A DNA stretch of 16,086 nucleotides from an uncultured Eubacteriales bacterium (GTDB lineage Bacteria > Bacillota > Clostridia > Peptostreptococcales > Anaerovoracaceae). A program made the translations under genes and the position numbers. Positions 1 to 6,807 of the stretch are shown here, in pieces; the stretch's first letter is position 1, and each line of letters begins with the position of its first letter. The stretch spans positions 1-16,086 of the forward strand of contig CACYBO010000142.1 in assembly GCA_902772685.1 (NCBI GenBank), read 5' to 3'. The notes beneath the pieces were generated by a model. The model ran no database searches, was not told the DNA's origin, and saw nothing but the letters and a program-made list of their open reading frames with translations.

Positions 1-135
1 AAAGTGTTGGCAAGGATTATTGAAAAAAGTATTAATAACATACTTACAACATTGTCGATTTGTGTTTTTTCTATCGTGCCGACACACGTGGAGACGGTAA
101 CACTGCTGTCCTGCCAGCCTAAGGAGCATGCATAA
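1..135 (+). pseudogene. Possible 3' remnant of an RNA methyltransferase gene (RlmD/TrmA-like tail)
   Basis: Frame 1 is open from the window edge to a TAA at 133-135. Its last 19 codons (from 76) read VPTHVETVTLLSCQPKEHA. The THVETVTLLS part resembles the very C-terminus of the RlmD/TrmA family of uracil-C5 rRNA/tRNA methyltransferases, where a HVETVVLLS-like stretch is typical. The roughly 25 codons before it look unlike that family: they are AT-rich and hydrophobic, without the expected catalytic Cys-containing motif. I therefore infer a short tail joined to unrelated sequence. The gene continues left of the window, so this is tentative. Bases 136-205 hold no gene beyond the ribosome binding site of the next one. 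Confidence 0.3.
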
Positions 136-205
136 GTAGCTCCGGAAAAGCTGAAAACCGTGATTCGTCATCCAATCAGGGGAGAGAAGAAGGAAAGATG
201 TAAGT

Positions 206-523
206 ATGGCTTCAAGTAAAGATTATTTAGAATATATATTAGATCAGCTATCTGAGCTGGACGATATATCCTATCGCGCCATGATGGGAGAATACATCAT
301 CTACTATCACGGCAAGGTGGTCGGCGGCATTTACGATGATCGCTTTCTCGTGAAACCTGTGAAGGCAGCAATGGCCATGATGCCGGACGCAGAGATGGAG
401 CTGCCGTATGAAGGCGCGAAAGAAATGCTCCTCGTGGACGATGTGGAGAACAGGGAGTTCCTGCGAGAACTGCTGGAGGCAATGTATTTAGAACTGCCTG
501 CTCCGAAAAAGAAAAAGCAATAG
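206..523 (+). CDS. TfoX N-terminal domain family protein
   Basis: A 105-residue protein that is a stand-alone TfoX/Sxy N-terminal domain. It has an N-terminal helix, a YRAMMGEYIIYYHGKVVGGI core, a DDRFLVKP strand, and the conserved ELPYEGAKEMLLVD segment near residues 66-79, with a Lys-rich tail. This is the usual length for the Firmicutes single-domain version and it appears complete. The ATG at 206 is preceded by AAGGAAAG at 190-197. In gamma-proteobacteria TfoX/Sxy activates competence genes, but the C-terminal domain used there is absent, so its role here is unknown. It is the only gene in the first 1.1 kb that looks undamaged. Confidence 0.85.
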   Translation: MASSKDYLEYILDQLSELDDISYRAMMGEYIIYYHGKVVGGIYDDRFLVKPVKAAMAMMPDAEMELPYEGAKEMLLVDDVENREFLRELLEAMYLELPAPKKKKQ

Positions 524-549
524 AAAATCGGAATTTGAGGAAGAAAAAA

Positions 550-1001
550 ATGATAGTGAGATACTGGTCCGATTATGCATGTCCATTTTGCTATATCGGG
601 GAAACAGCAATGAAACAAGCCATCGCCAATATGAAGAAGGAGCATGAAATAAAGCTTGAGATGAAAGCCTTTGAATTAGATCCCGATGGTTCAAAATATT
701 ATGATGGTCCAACTGCGGAGCGTTATTCTAAGAAATACGGGTACACATTGGAAGAGACCCAAAAGAGCATAGAAGATATCAACGCCAGAGGTAATTCTCT
801 GGGTTTTGAAATGCACTACGACAAAAGCCGCTATACCAACACCTTTGATGCCCATAGAATAACCAAACTGGCGCAGAGTAAAGGAAACACCGGGTTAATT
901 GATTCTCTGCAGAAGTCCAAAGGGATGAGATGGAGGCAAGAGCCATCAATGTGCGGGGAGTTCCGTTCTTTGTGATCGATGACGAATATGGGATTCCGGG
1001 C
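550..1001 (+). pseudogene. FrnE/DsbA-family dithiol oxidoreductase with an internal deletion and frameshift
   Basis: The ATG at 550 follows GAGG at 537-540. The first frame gives a thioredoxin-fold start with the active-site motif CPFC (residues 11-14) and the FrnE-type FELDP stretch, reaching SLQKSKG near 922. It then runs out of frame to a stop at 973-975. In the third frame, from about 921, the sequence resumes as RDEMEARAINVRGVPFFVID (to about 980), which is the FrnE region containing the cis-Pro loop (GVPFFV). The intervening helical domain segment, roughly 40 codons by family comparison, is missing, so the reading frame was broken by deletion. The family normally performs thiol-disulfide exchange; this copy cannot make an intact protein without frameshifting. 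The FrnE match stops near YGIPG (about 1001), where another gene's tail begins. Confidence 0.8.
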
Positions 1002-1163
1002 ATTCGGGAATTCCCACTCACACTGGAATGCCGCGTGCTGTATCAGGAAGAGCAGGATGCCTCAAAGCTGCCAGAAGAGATCCGCAGGCAATTCTACTCG
1101 ATCGAAACATCGGAACATACCGCTTTTTATGGTGAAATCGTAACAGCATACATCATAGAATAA
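1002..1163 (+). pseudogene. C-terminal fragment of a flavin-reductase-like gene, fused in frame to the FrnE remnant
   Basis: From about position 1005 the open frame of the FrnE remnant reads FPLTLECRVLYQEEQD and ends HTAFYGEIVTAYIIE before TAA at 1161-1163. A strand with a Cys (LECRV) followed by a conserved GEIV.AYI C-terminal strand is characteristic of the C-terminal third of flavin reductase-like, FMN-binding split-barrel proteins of Clostridia. The N-terminal FMN-binding portion is absent. I infer a second deletion that joined two neighbouring genes. It has no start signal of its own; an internal ATG at 930 has no good ribosome binding site. Confidence 0.5.
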
Positions 1164-1226
1164 TGCATTTGAACTGACAAATGCCTTCATGAAATACTTG
1201 TTAGATGAAAGAAATGGTTGTGTAGT

Positions 1227-1484
1227 ATGGCTAAATTTGTAACAAGAGATAATAAAAGTATCAAAATTAAAGTAGATTCCCCAAATGATGAGTTGATGGA
1301 TCTTTTGACCAATACCATTCCAAGGCTTTCCTATGACGAAATCCTTGATGGCGAACTCGAAAAAAGGCTAAAAGATTCAGCCGCAGATATTAAATCAATA
1401 GAATTGTCGTTTGGTGATGATATCAAAAAAATATTCTTGAGCAAAGCGATTTTCGATGCAATATCAAAACCGATGGGCAGTTAA
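1227..1484 (+). CDS. Hypothetical small protein
   Basis: An 85-residue frame from ATG 1227 (a TTG three codons earlier at 1218 is possible). The upstream sequence GATGAAAGAAATGG is only a weak ribosome binding site. The protein is moderately acidic, begins MAKFVTRDNKSIKIKVDS, has a mixed strand/helix composition, and contains no transmembrane segment or motif I recognise. Base composition is more AT-rich than the intact genes downstream. It sits between two gene remnants, so it may be a short survivor, a truncated gene or decayed sequence; the frame itself shows no internal break. Confidence 0.4.
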   Translation: MAKFVTRDNKSIKIKVDSPNDELMDLLTNTIPRLSYDEILDGELEKRLKDSAADIKSIELSFGDDIKKIFLSKAIFDAISKPMGS

Positions 1485-1519
1485 GGAAACGGTTTGTTAT
1501 TGTAAAAAGCAATGTATGA

Positions 1520-1884
1520 AGATGTATTGGCATGATGTTTCTTTTGTTCCTGGTCTCACCGCTGTTGCTGTCAGAGCGGATGAAGGAGAAGAAGGTTCTG
1601 CTTTACGAGCTGGCCCTGCATCTGGAACAAATTACGGAGACAAGAGATCAGATCGGTGAGGAACTGACTTCATTATCTTATGATTCCAGGACAGTATTCC
1701 GTGTTATGCTGTTGTACGAATGATCTTCAGGGATTCAGGGGAGGTCTTTGACATTGCAGATCCGGATCTTGCCGTAACGTCCCTTCGAAGTTATATTGTA
1801 GCCAGCTTCACTCAGGAAGTCAGTTATATGAAAGGACATCTGGTGGCGATGAGTTTCAACCGGAATGTTTTTGAAATCAGATAA
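1520..1884 (+). pseudogene. Frameshifted 3' remnant: membrane segment plus histidine-kinase-like ATPase tail
   Basis: One frame (1520-1723) encodes a hydrophobic stretch, MMFLLFLVSPLLLSERM, then a helical segment VLLYELALHLEQITETRDQ and RTVFRVMLLYE, and stops at TGA 1721-1723. The adjacent frame continues at once from about 1720 with IFRDSGEVFDIADPDLAV, then SYIVASF and finally SFNRNVFEIR, ending at TAA 1882-1884. RDSGEVFDI resembles the G1-type box of the HATPase_c fold, and the SFNRN ending fits ATP-binding tails found on some clostridial membrane proteins. The order is a last transmembrane helix followed by a cytosolic ATPase-like domain, split by a frameshift near 1720 and lacking its 5' part. 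Parent family uncertain. Confidence 0.5.
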
Positions 1885-1903
1885 TAACGAAATAGTGATT
1901 GAT

Positions 1904-1910
1904 AAGGAGG
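1904..1910 (+). promoter_or_regulatory. Ribosome binding site of the dipeptidase gene
   Basis: AAGGAGG, 4 nt before ATG 1915. It fixes the start of the VanX-type gene. Confidence 0.8.
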
Positions 1911-1914
1911 TTTT

Positions 1915-2571
1915 ATGCAAAACCACAAAAAGGATTTGACGAAGGACCCATCGGGCTTTGTACTGCTCGCAGATTATGTGCCGGGTATCATTCAGGAAAT
2001 CCGGTATTATTCAACATATAACTTCATTGGTGATCGGATCGATGGGTATGAGGAACCATGCGCACTCCTTACAAAGGAGGCAGCGAGGGCGCTGAAAGCC
2101 GTCAGTAATGAAATGATGGTTCAGGGATACCGGCTAAAGGTGTTTGACGCCTACCGTCCGGTATGCGCTGTAAAGCATTTTATCCTGTGGGGAATCGAGG
2201 ATCAGGACATCCGCATGAAACCCTATTTTTACCCCACACTGCAAAAGCAGGAACTCTTTGCGAAGGGCTATATCGCTAAGCAGTCGAGCCACAGCCGCGG
2301 CAGTACAGTGGACCTGACTTTGCTTGATATGAGCACAGGAAAAGAGCTTGATATGGGAAGCCCATTTGACCTGTTCAGCGAAGTGTCGCATCCCGATTAT
2401 CAGGAGATTACGGAGGAGCAATATGCGAACCGCATGGTTTTAAGGCAGGCGATGCTCCGCAGCGGATTCCAGCCGATTGACTGCGAGTGGTGGCATTTCA
2501 CGCTGGAGGATGAGCCATACCCTGAAACATATTTCGATTTTCCTGTGTCCTCTGAATATTTAAGGAGGTGA
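1915..2571 (+). CDS. VanX-type D-alanyl-D-alanine dipeptidase (peptidase family M15D)
   Basis: A 218-residue zinc dipeptidase predicted to hydrolyse D-Ala-D-Ala. Visible catalytic set: the DAYRP motif with Arg81; zinc ligands His126 and Asp133 in SSHSRGSTVDLTLLD; catalytic Glu191 and zinc ligand His194 in CEWWHF. These match the published VanX residues (R71, H116, D123, E181, H184) with a constant offset of ten, so all active-site spacings are conserved. There is no signal peptide, so it is cytosolic. No vanH, vanA, vanR or vanS gene is visible nearby. This argues for a housekeeping or peptide-scavenging role (as for E. coli DdpX) rather than glycopeptide resistance. It is followed after 4 nt by the next gene and probably co-transcribed. 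Confidence 0.9.
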   Translation: MQNHKKDLTKDPSGFVLLADYVPGIIQEIRYYSTYNFIGDRIDGYEEPCALLTKEAARALKAVSNEMMVQGYRLKVFDAYRPVCAVKHFILWGIEDQDIRMKPYFYPTLQKQELFAKGYIAKQSSHSRGSTVDLTLLDMSTGKELDMGSPFDLFSEVSHPDYQEITEEQYANRMVLRQAMLRSGFQPIDCEWWHFTLEDEPYPETYFDFPVSSEYLRR

Positions 2572-2575
2572 AGGG

Positions 2576-3727
2576 ATGGTCATGAGTATTGATAACAGTT
2601 TCAATTCGGAGATGAATCTTCGCAGTCAGATCGAGAAGATGATCTGCGATGTCTTTGAAGGACTGGAAACTGATGGTCTGGAGGATCCGATTATCGGAAT
2701 CGCCGCGGGGGATGATTCCTACTTTGGCCTCTTGAAGAAACAAATAGGGGATGTCCACTGGACACCTTCTGAAGCCTTTGCACAGAAGTACGGAGATGCA
2801 CCGGATTCTGCAAAGCTGCGGGTTATGTCGATTGTGTTTGTCCGTGAACTTCGGGTTGTTAAGGAAGAAGAATGGGAGGCGCTGGTTCAGGAGTTTTGCG
2901 TGGGACTGGAGCGATCGTTTGAAGAAAAAGGCATCCGGTGCGTTTGTCCGGATCTGCTTTTGGCCGCAGTGCCGATGGAGTCAGACAATATAAGCGGTTC
3001 GTCAAGCTGGTCGCAAAAGCATGCTGCTTACGCTGCCGGTCTGGGGACATTCGGCCTGAACGGTGAACTGATTTCGAAGAGAGGGATTGCCGTCAGAATC
3101 ACATCGGTCATTGTTGAAATGGATCTTCCTGTCGACGGAAGAGTCAGTAGGGATCCATTTGGATGGTGCAACAGATGCGGGAACTGCACCGGCAAAGATC
3201 AGACAGAACTTCCGTGCAGTAATCATCCGCCTAAATCGGCAGAGATAAACTACAGGCAGATACAGCCGACAGATAATCCACAGCTTGCGTATCTCGTCAG
3301 GGCGGGTCTGAAAGGTTATGATCTGGACATACCGGGAACGGCGTATTTCGATCTGCAGCTGGACAGATTGTATGAGTACTACATGGCAGATCCCGTAAAA
3401 CGAAACTATTTCGTCGCTGTAAACGAACAGGGGAGAGTGCTCGGCGGCATCGGTATCGATGTATTTGAAAATCTGGATGGGTACGCCGAACTGCAGAAAC
3501 TTTACGTGGCAGAAGACTGCAGAGGGCAGGGTATTGCCAGCCATCTGATAGAAATGCTAGAGGAGGAGGCATCCAGACTGGGCTACAAGGGGATCTATAT
3601 TGAGACGCATTCAAACCTGCAGGCTGCGAAGAGACTCTACAGGAACATGGGATATCAGCTGATTGAACGGCCGGAGTTTTCGGTTCATGAGACCATGGAT
3701 ACCTTCCTGATAAAAAAACTGGGGTAA
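2576..3727 (+). CDS. Chimeric protein: truncated QueG-like iron-sulfur half fused to a complete GNAT acetyltransferase
   Basis: 383 residues; ATG 2576 lies 7 nt after AAGGAGG (2562-2568), which overlaps the end of the dipeptidase gene; ATG 2582 is an alternative. Residues 1 to about 205 resemble epoxyqueuosine-reductase-like Fe-S proteins: HAAYAAGLGTFGLN at 149-162, then a Cys cluster C198-x2-C201-x2-C204. The sequence leaves that family after C204, so the CP of the first cluster and the whole second 4Fe-4S motif are absent; one further Cys, C214, follows. From about residue 224 a full GNAT domain runs to the end, with AELQKLYVAEDCRGQGIASH (304-323) containing the acetyl-CoA loop RGQGIA, and ETHSNLQAAKRLYRNMGY (343-360). 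The GNAT half is probably active; the Fe-S half probably lacks its normal redox function. I infer a deletion-born fusion, though the frame is intact. Confidence 0.75.
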   Translation: MVMSIDNSFNSEMNLRSQIEKMICDVFEGLETDGLEDPIIGIAAGDDSYFGLLKKQIGDVHWTPSEAFAQKYGDAPDSAKLRVMSIVFVRELRVVKEEEWEALVQEFCVGLERSFEEKGIRCVCPDLLLAAVPMESDNISGSSSWSQKHAAYAAGLGTFGLNGELISKRGIAVRITSVIVEMDLPVDGRVSRDPFGWCNRCGNCTGKDQTELPCSNHPPKSAEINYRQIQPTDNPQLAYLVRAGLKGYDLDIPGTAYFDLQLDRLYEYYMADPVKRNYFVAVNEQGRVLGGIGIDVFENLDGYAELQKLYVAEDCRGQGIASHLIEMLEEEASRLGYKGIYIETHSNLQAAKRLYRNMGYQLIERPEFSVHETMDTFLIKKLG

Positions 3728-3739
3728 AGAGTTTTCCTA

Positions 3740-3770
3740 TTGCTTGTGGTAGAATATATACAATTATAAG
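3740..3770 (+). promoter_or_regulatory. Possible promoter of the clostripain-like gene
   Basis: TTGCTT (3740-3745) and TATAAG (3765-3770) are separated by 19 nt. The predicted transcription start near 3777 would favour translation from ATG 3796, which has GTGAGG (3782-3787) upstream. Other AT-rich hexamers (TACAAT at 3759) overlap, so the exact boxes are uncertain. Confidence 0.35.
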
Positions 3771-3777
3771 TGAGTAA

Positions 3778-6414
3778 ATGAGTGAGGAATCAATCATGTC
3801 AGAAGAGAAATCCCGCAATGAGATCAAGAACGAGGCAAAAGAAGAACTCCGGGAGCTTGCGCAAAAGGAGAAGAACGAAAAAAAACAGCGGAGGGCCGAG
3901 CGTAAACAGCAAAGAATCGAGGAGCGTAAGAAGTATCCTACCGCGGGGCTTAGGAGAAAAGCCCGCAGGCTTCGCTGGAAACAGGAAAGACAGGAGCGCA
4001 GGCGGACTCTGGAGGAACACTACAAAGATGCGCCGTGGATCATAAGAATTCCAAGGCTGTACCTGATAAAACCGTTCATTGCACTGCTGATCATCGCGGC
4101 TTTGGGATTTGCGGCAACGCAGATCCTGCCGAGACTGTATATCGAGTCGTTAGATGCGAACAAAAATGCCCCGGTCGCACAGGAGCAGATCGAGGCCCTT
4201 TCGCCAATCGACAAGGAGGGGGCGAAACGTATTGACGCGACTGCACCGGTAGATAAGGATGACACCTGGACGATATGCGTGTACATCGTCGCGTCAGATC
4301 TGGAAGACAAGGGCGAGAATGACCTGTCCGCAGTGGTCAGGAATCAGATCGCAGAAGAGCAGGGGAGACTTGCTGCGGCGTCCCAGGAAAAGACTGCGAA
4401 ACGCTTGAGCAGATTCACCGGTGAGCTGAAGGATAATGATCTGGACATGCCGGCATACCTTTACTATCCGGTGAAGCCGGCGCCGGCAGAGGATGGGGAG
4501 GAATCGCAGGATCCTGATCATATCGTAGCAGAAACACCGGGCGCAGCGTCCACAGATATCGGTGAGATGACAGCGGAGAAGTGGTCTGATAATATCTCGA
4601 TTGTGATTCAGACAGGAGGAGCCACCCGATGGAGCAATCCGATGGTGAATCCAAACCGCACGCAGCGGTTCCTCTATAAGAATGGTGAATTCAAGGAGGT
4701 GTATGATCAGTCGCTGCAGCCAGCCTCTGATCCGAAGACACTGACCTCTTTTCTGAAGTACTGCAAGAAGGAATATCCGGCGGATCACAATATGCTGATA
4801 CTGTGGGATCATGGTGGAGCGTCCTTTGGGTATGGACACGATTCGATTTACAATAACATGATGAGTCTTAAAGACGTCCGGGAAGGGCTGGAAGGCGCTT
4901 ACGAGCCGGACATCAAAAATCCGGCCTACGACATCATTGGGTTTGACGCCTGCCTGATGTCTTCTGTCGAGGTGACGCATGCGCTGGATGGTTTTGCATC
5001 CTACTACGCAGTCAGTGAAGAGTCTGAGCCGGGAGATGGATGGGATTATACGCCTTGGCTGAAGGCAATGACAGAGGATCCGACCATGAGCCCCGCTCAG
5101 GTGGCGCGAAAAATAGCTGATTCCTATATGGATTTCTACATGACGCAGAACGTCAACATGGGTTGGCTCGTTTCCAATGACGTTTCCTTTGAAGTGCTGG
5201 ACGCAGCAAAGGCAAGAAAACTGTACAAAGCCTGGTGTGATCTGGCGAAGCAGCAGATCACGGATGCCGCAAAGGATCAGAGCGTGCTGGCGGAGATCGG
5301 CAGGTGCTCAGACAAGTCGACGCATCTGGTGTCATCGGTGTACAACCTTTACAACACCATTGATTTAGGGAACTACGTGGATCATATGGTGGACACGTAT
5401 CCTGCGGAATCGAGCAGCATTAAGAAGCTGATAAAGGATACAGTTATGTACCACAGGGCGAATGGCTCACTCAGCGATACGTACGGTATCTCCGTTTATA
5501 TGCCCGGGTCAGTCGAGGACTTCAGGGGTCTTATGATGTGCCTGCAGTACATTTATGATGTCTGCGACGATCCTGCAACACAGGCGCTATATTACTATAA
5601 AATCGCCGGCTGTCTGAATGAAGATATGCAGCAGTATGTTGCTTCTCTCACAGAGGCAAAAGCCAAGACCCTGAATGTGAAACCATTCAGGAAGTTCGCC
5701 TATGAAAAGCCTGTAACCACTGACACAGGTTTCGAGATACCGATCGGTGAGGATCTGCAGAGCATGCTGCAGTCCTATGAGCTGGAAGCAGCCTTCTATG
5801 ATCAGGACGAAGGGAAACTGATCAATTACGGCAAGGATGAACTGGTACGTTTGGACGGAGAAGGGAAGATGGACTGCGAGTTTGACGGAACATGGATTTG
5901 TCTGGACGGCGTGCCCCTTGCGACAGAGGTGGTCTCCTCCACAGAGTCCACCGTGGAGTACCGTTCCCCTATATTGTATAACGGGGAGGAAGCATATCTG
6001 TCTTTCGCCTGGGACAGGGATACAGAGACCTTCACCATCAATGGAGTCAGAAAGTCTTCCGGCGGACTTCTCAATTCGCAGTTCAATCCTGATCTGTTCA
6101 ATTATTTAGTCAACACCCGGATGAATATTGAACTCAAGGAAGGCGATAAGGTTGTCCCGATCTATGAAGTGACGCAGCTGAGTGAAGAAACAGGCAGCAC
6201 TGATGAAAGCGGCGAAGAAGGAGACGTGATTAAAATCAAGAAACGCTCTGAAATCAAGTCCGATAAGCTGCCGGGCGGCTATTACCTGAACTCTGCGGTA
6301 ATCAGTGACTTCCGCGGTGATGTCTATTACTCACAGGTAGTCGGCAACAAAATTTCCGGCGGGAAAGTGAAAGAACGCAAAGTGGATTCCGACTTCCTGG
6401 GCAGAGATTATTAG
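3778..6414 (+). CDS. Membrane-anchored clostripain-like cysteine peptidase (family C11)
   Basis: Up to 878 residues from ATG 3778; ATG 3796 (872 residues) has the better ribosome binding site. Residues 1-95 are very rich in Lys, Arg and Glu, helical and probably cytosolic, then a single membrane segment at about 96-118 (LIKPFIALLIIAALGFAA). The extracellular part starts TWTICVYIVASDLE (163-176), the usual first strand of C11 peptidases. The predicted catalytic His345 is in LILWDHGGASFGYG (340-353) and Cys392 in YDIIGFDACLMSSVE (384-398), followed by a SEESEPGDGWDY loop (413-424). The C-terminal 250 residues form an extra, strand-rich region of unknown role. C11 enzymes cleave after Arg or Lys and often self-process; a 90-residue insertion between the first strand and the NISIVIQTGG strand could hold such a site. 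Substrates unknown. It appears monocistronic and ends at a strong terminator. Confidence 0.85.
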   Translation: MSEESIMSEEKSRNEIKNEAKEELRELAQKEKNEKKQRRAERKQQRIEERKKYPTAGLRRKARRLRWKQERQERRRTLEEHYKDAPWIIRIPRLYLIKPFIALLIIAALGFAATQILPRLYIESLDANKNAPVAQEQIEALSPIDKEGAKRIDATAPVDKDDTWTICVYIVASDLEDKGENDLSAVVRNQIAEEQGRLAAASQEKTAKRLSRFTGELKDNDLDMPAYLYYPVKPAPAEDGEESQDPDHIVAETPGAASTDIGEMTAEKWSDNISIVIQTGGATRWSNPMVNPNRTQRFLYKNGEFKEVYDQSLQPASDPKTLTSFLKYCKKEYPADHNMLILWDHGGASFGYGHDSIYNNMMSLKDVREGLEGAYEPDIKNPAYDIIGFDACLMSSVEVTHALDGFASYYAVSEESEPGDGWDYTPWLKAMTEDPTMSPAQVARKIADSYMDFYMTQNVNMGWLVSNDVSFEVLDAAKARKLYKAWCDLAKQQITDAAKDQSVLAEIGRCSDKSTHLVSSVYNLYNTIDLGNYVDHMVDTYPAESSSIKKLIKDTVMYHRANGSLSDTYGISVYMPGSVEDFRGLMMCLQYIYDVCDDPATQALYYYKIAGCLNEDMQQYVASLTEAKAKTLNVKPFRKFAYEKPVTTDTGFEIPIGEDLQSMLQSYELEAAFYDQDEGKLINYGKDELVRLDGEGKMDCEFDGTWICLDGVPLATEVVSSTESTVEYRSPILYNGEEAYLSFAWDRDTETFTINGVRKSSGGLLNSQFNPDLFNYLVNTRMNIELKEGDKVVPIYEVTQLSEETGSTDESGEEGDVIKIKKRSEIKSDKLPGGYYLNSAVISDFRGDVYYSQVVGNKISGGKVKERKVDSDFLGRDY

Positions 6415-6424
6415 AGAATATTAA

Positions 6425-6450
6425 AGAGAACCCGGCGCGCCGGGTTCTCT
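6425..6450. terminator. Perfect-palindrome bidirectional terminator
   Basis: AGAGAACCCGG (6425-6435), a CGCG centre, and CCGGGTTCTCT (6440-6450) form an 11-bp stem whose whole 26 nt is its own reverse complement. Pyrimidine/T-rich sequence follows on both strands (TCTTCTTC on plus; TTAATATTC on minus). It lies between convergent genes and can serve both. Confidence 0.8.
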
Positions 6451-6478
6451 TCTTCATGTCGATTTCCTGTCGATTGTT

Positions 6479-6712
6479 TTAGTCTTTCACAAAGCCTTTG
6501 GCAAGTTTCGCTTCGTGAATAATCTTGAGGATTTCATCTTCTTCAAAGTGCTTGATGTACTTATCCTCGATCGCCTGAACTTCTTCCTCTGTCATCGCCT
6601 TATCAAGAAGGTCCTTGAGCAGTTCATGCATAACGTGATCTTCATGCTTAGGTACCAGCAGCTCTTCCGATGCTTCCTCGATTTCATGAATCATTTCTTT
6701 TACAGATGTCAT
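6479..6712 (-). CDS. Small acidic helical protein of unknown function
   Basis: 77 residues. ATG (complement of 6710-6712) is preceded on the minus strand by AAGGAGGGTG, a strong ribosome binding site that decides this start over a longer frame beginning upstream. The protein is almost entirely helix-forming, rich in Glu/Lys/His/Met, and has no transmembrane segment or Cys. It contains the segment HVMHELLKDLLDKAMTEEE and ends LAKGFVKD. I do not recognise the family. It has its own promoter (6752-6779) and shares the palindromic terminator with the peptidase gene. Composition and spacing suggest a genuine small cytosolic protein. Confidence 0.75.
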   Translation of the reverse strand: MTSVKEMIHEIEEASEELLVPKHEDHVMHELLKDLLDKAMTEEEVQAIEDKYIKHFEEDEILKIIHEAKLAKGFVKD

Positions 6713-6751
6713 GTTATTCACCCTCCTTAATGGAATTCTTATTTCACACAT

Positions 6752-6779
6752 ATTGTAGCACTTTTATGCGTATTGTTAA
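6752..6779 (-). promoter_or_regulatory. Promoter of the small acidic-helical gene
   Basis: On the minus strand: TTAACA (complement of 6774-6779), 16-nt spacer, extended -10 TGCTACAAT whose hexamer TACAAT is the complement of 6752-6757. The start codon lies about 40 nt further on, with a ribosome binding site between. An inverted repeat CTTTT-CGCGC-AAAAG at 6783-6797 sits just upstream of the -35 box and could be an operator. Confidence 0.65.
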
Positions 6780-6782
6780 TAC

Positions 6783-6797
6783 CTTTTCGCGCAAAAG
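6783..6797. repeat. Short inverted repeat next to the -35 box (operator or weak hairpin)
   Basis: CTTTT-CGCGC-AAAAG, a 5-bp inverted repeat 4 nt upstream of the -35 box at 6774-6779 and 11 nt after the stop codon of the 58-residue gene. It could be a repressor site for the downstream gene or a weak terminator of the upstream one; the T-run needed for the latter is poor. Confidence 0.3.
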
Positions 6798-6807
6798 ATG
6801 TATCTGA

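Noticed and set aside
1456..1659. Plus-strand open frame of 67 codons overlapping the hypothetical gene and the ATPase-like remnant
   Set aside because: No start signal, Cys- and Gly-rich translation, and it spans two differently framed segments that make better sense separately.
1915..2571. Vancomycin resistance cluster
   Set aside because: Only the dipeptidase is present; no ligase, dehydrogenase or two-component system is visible.
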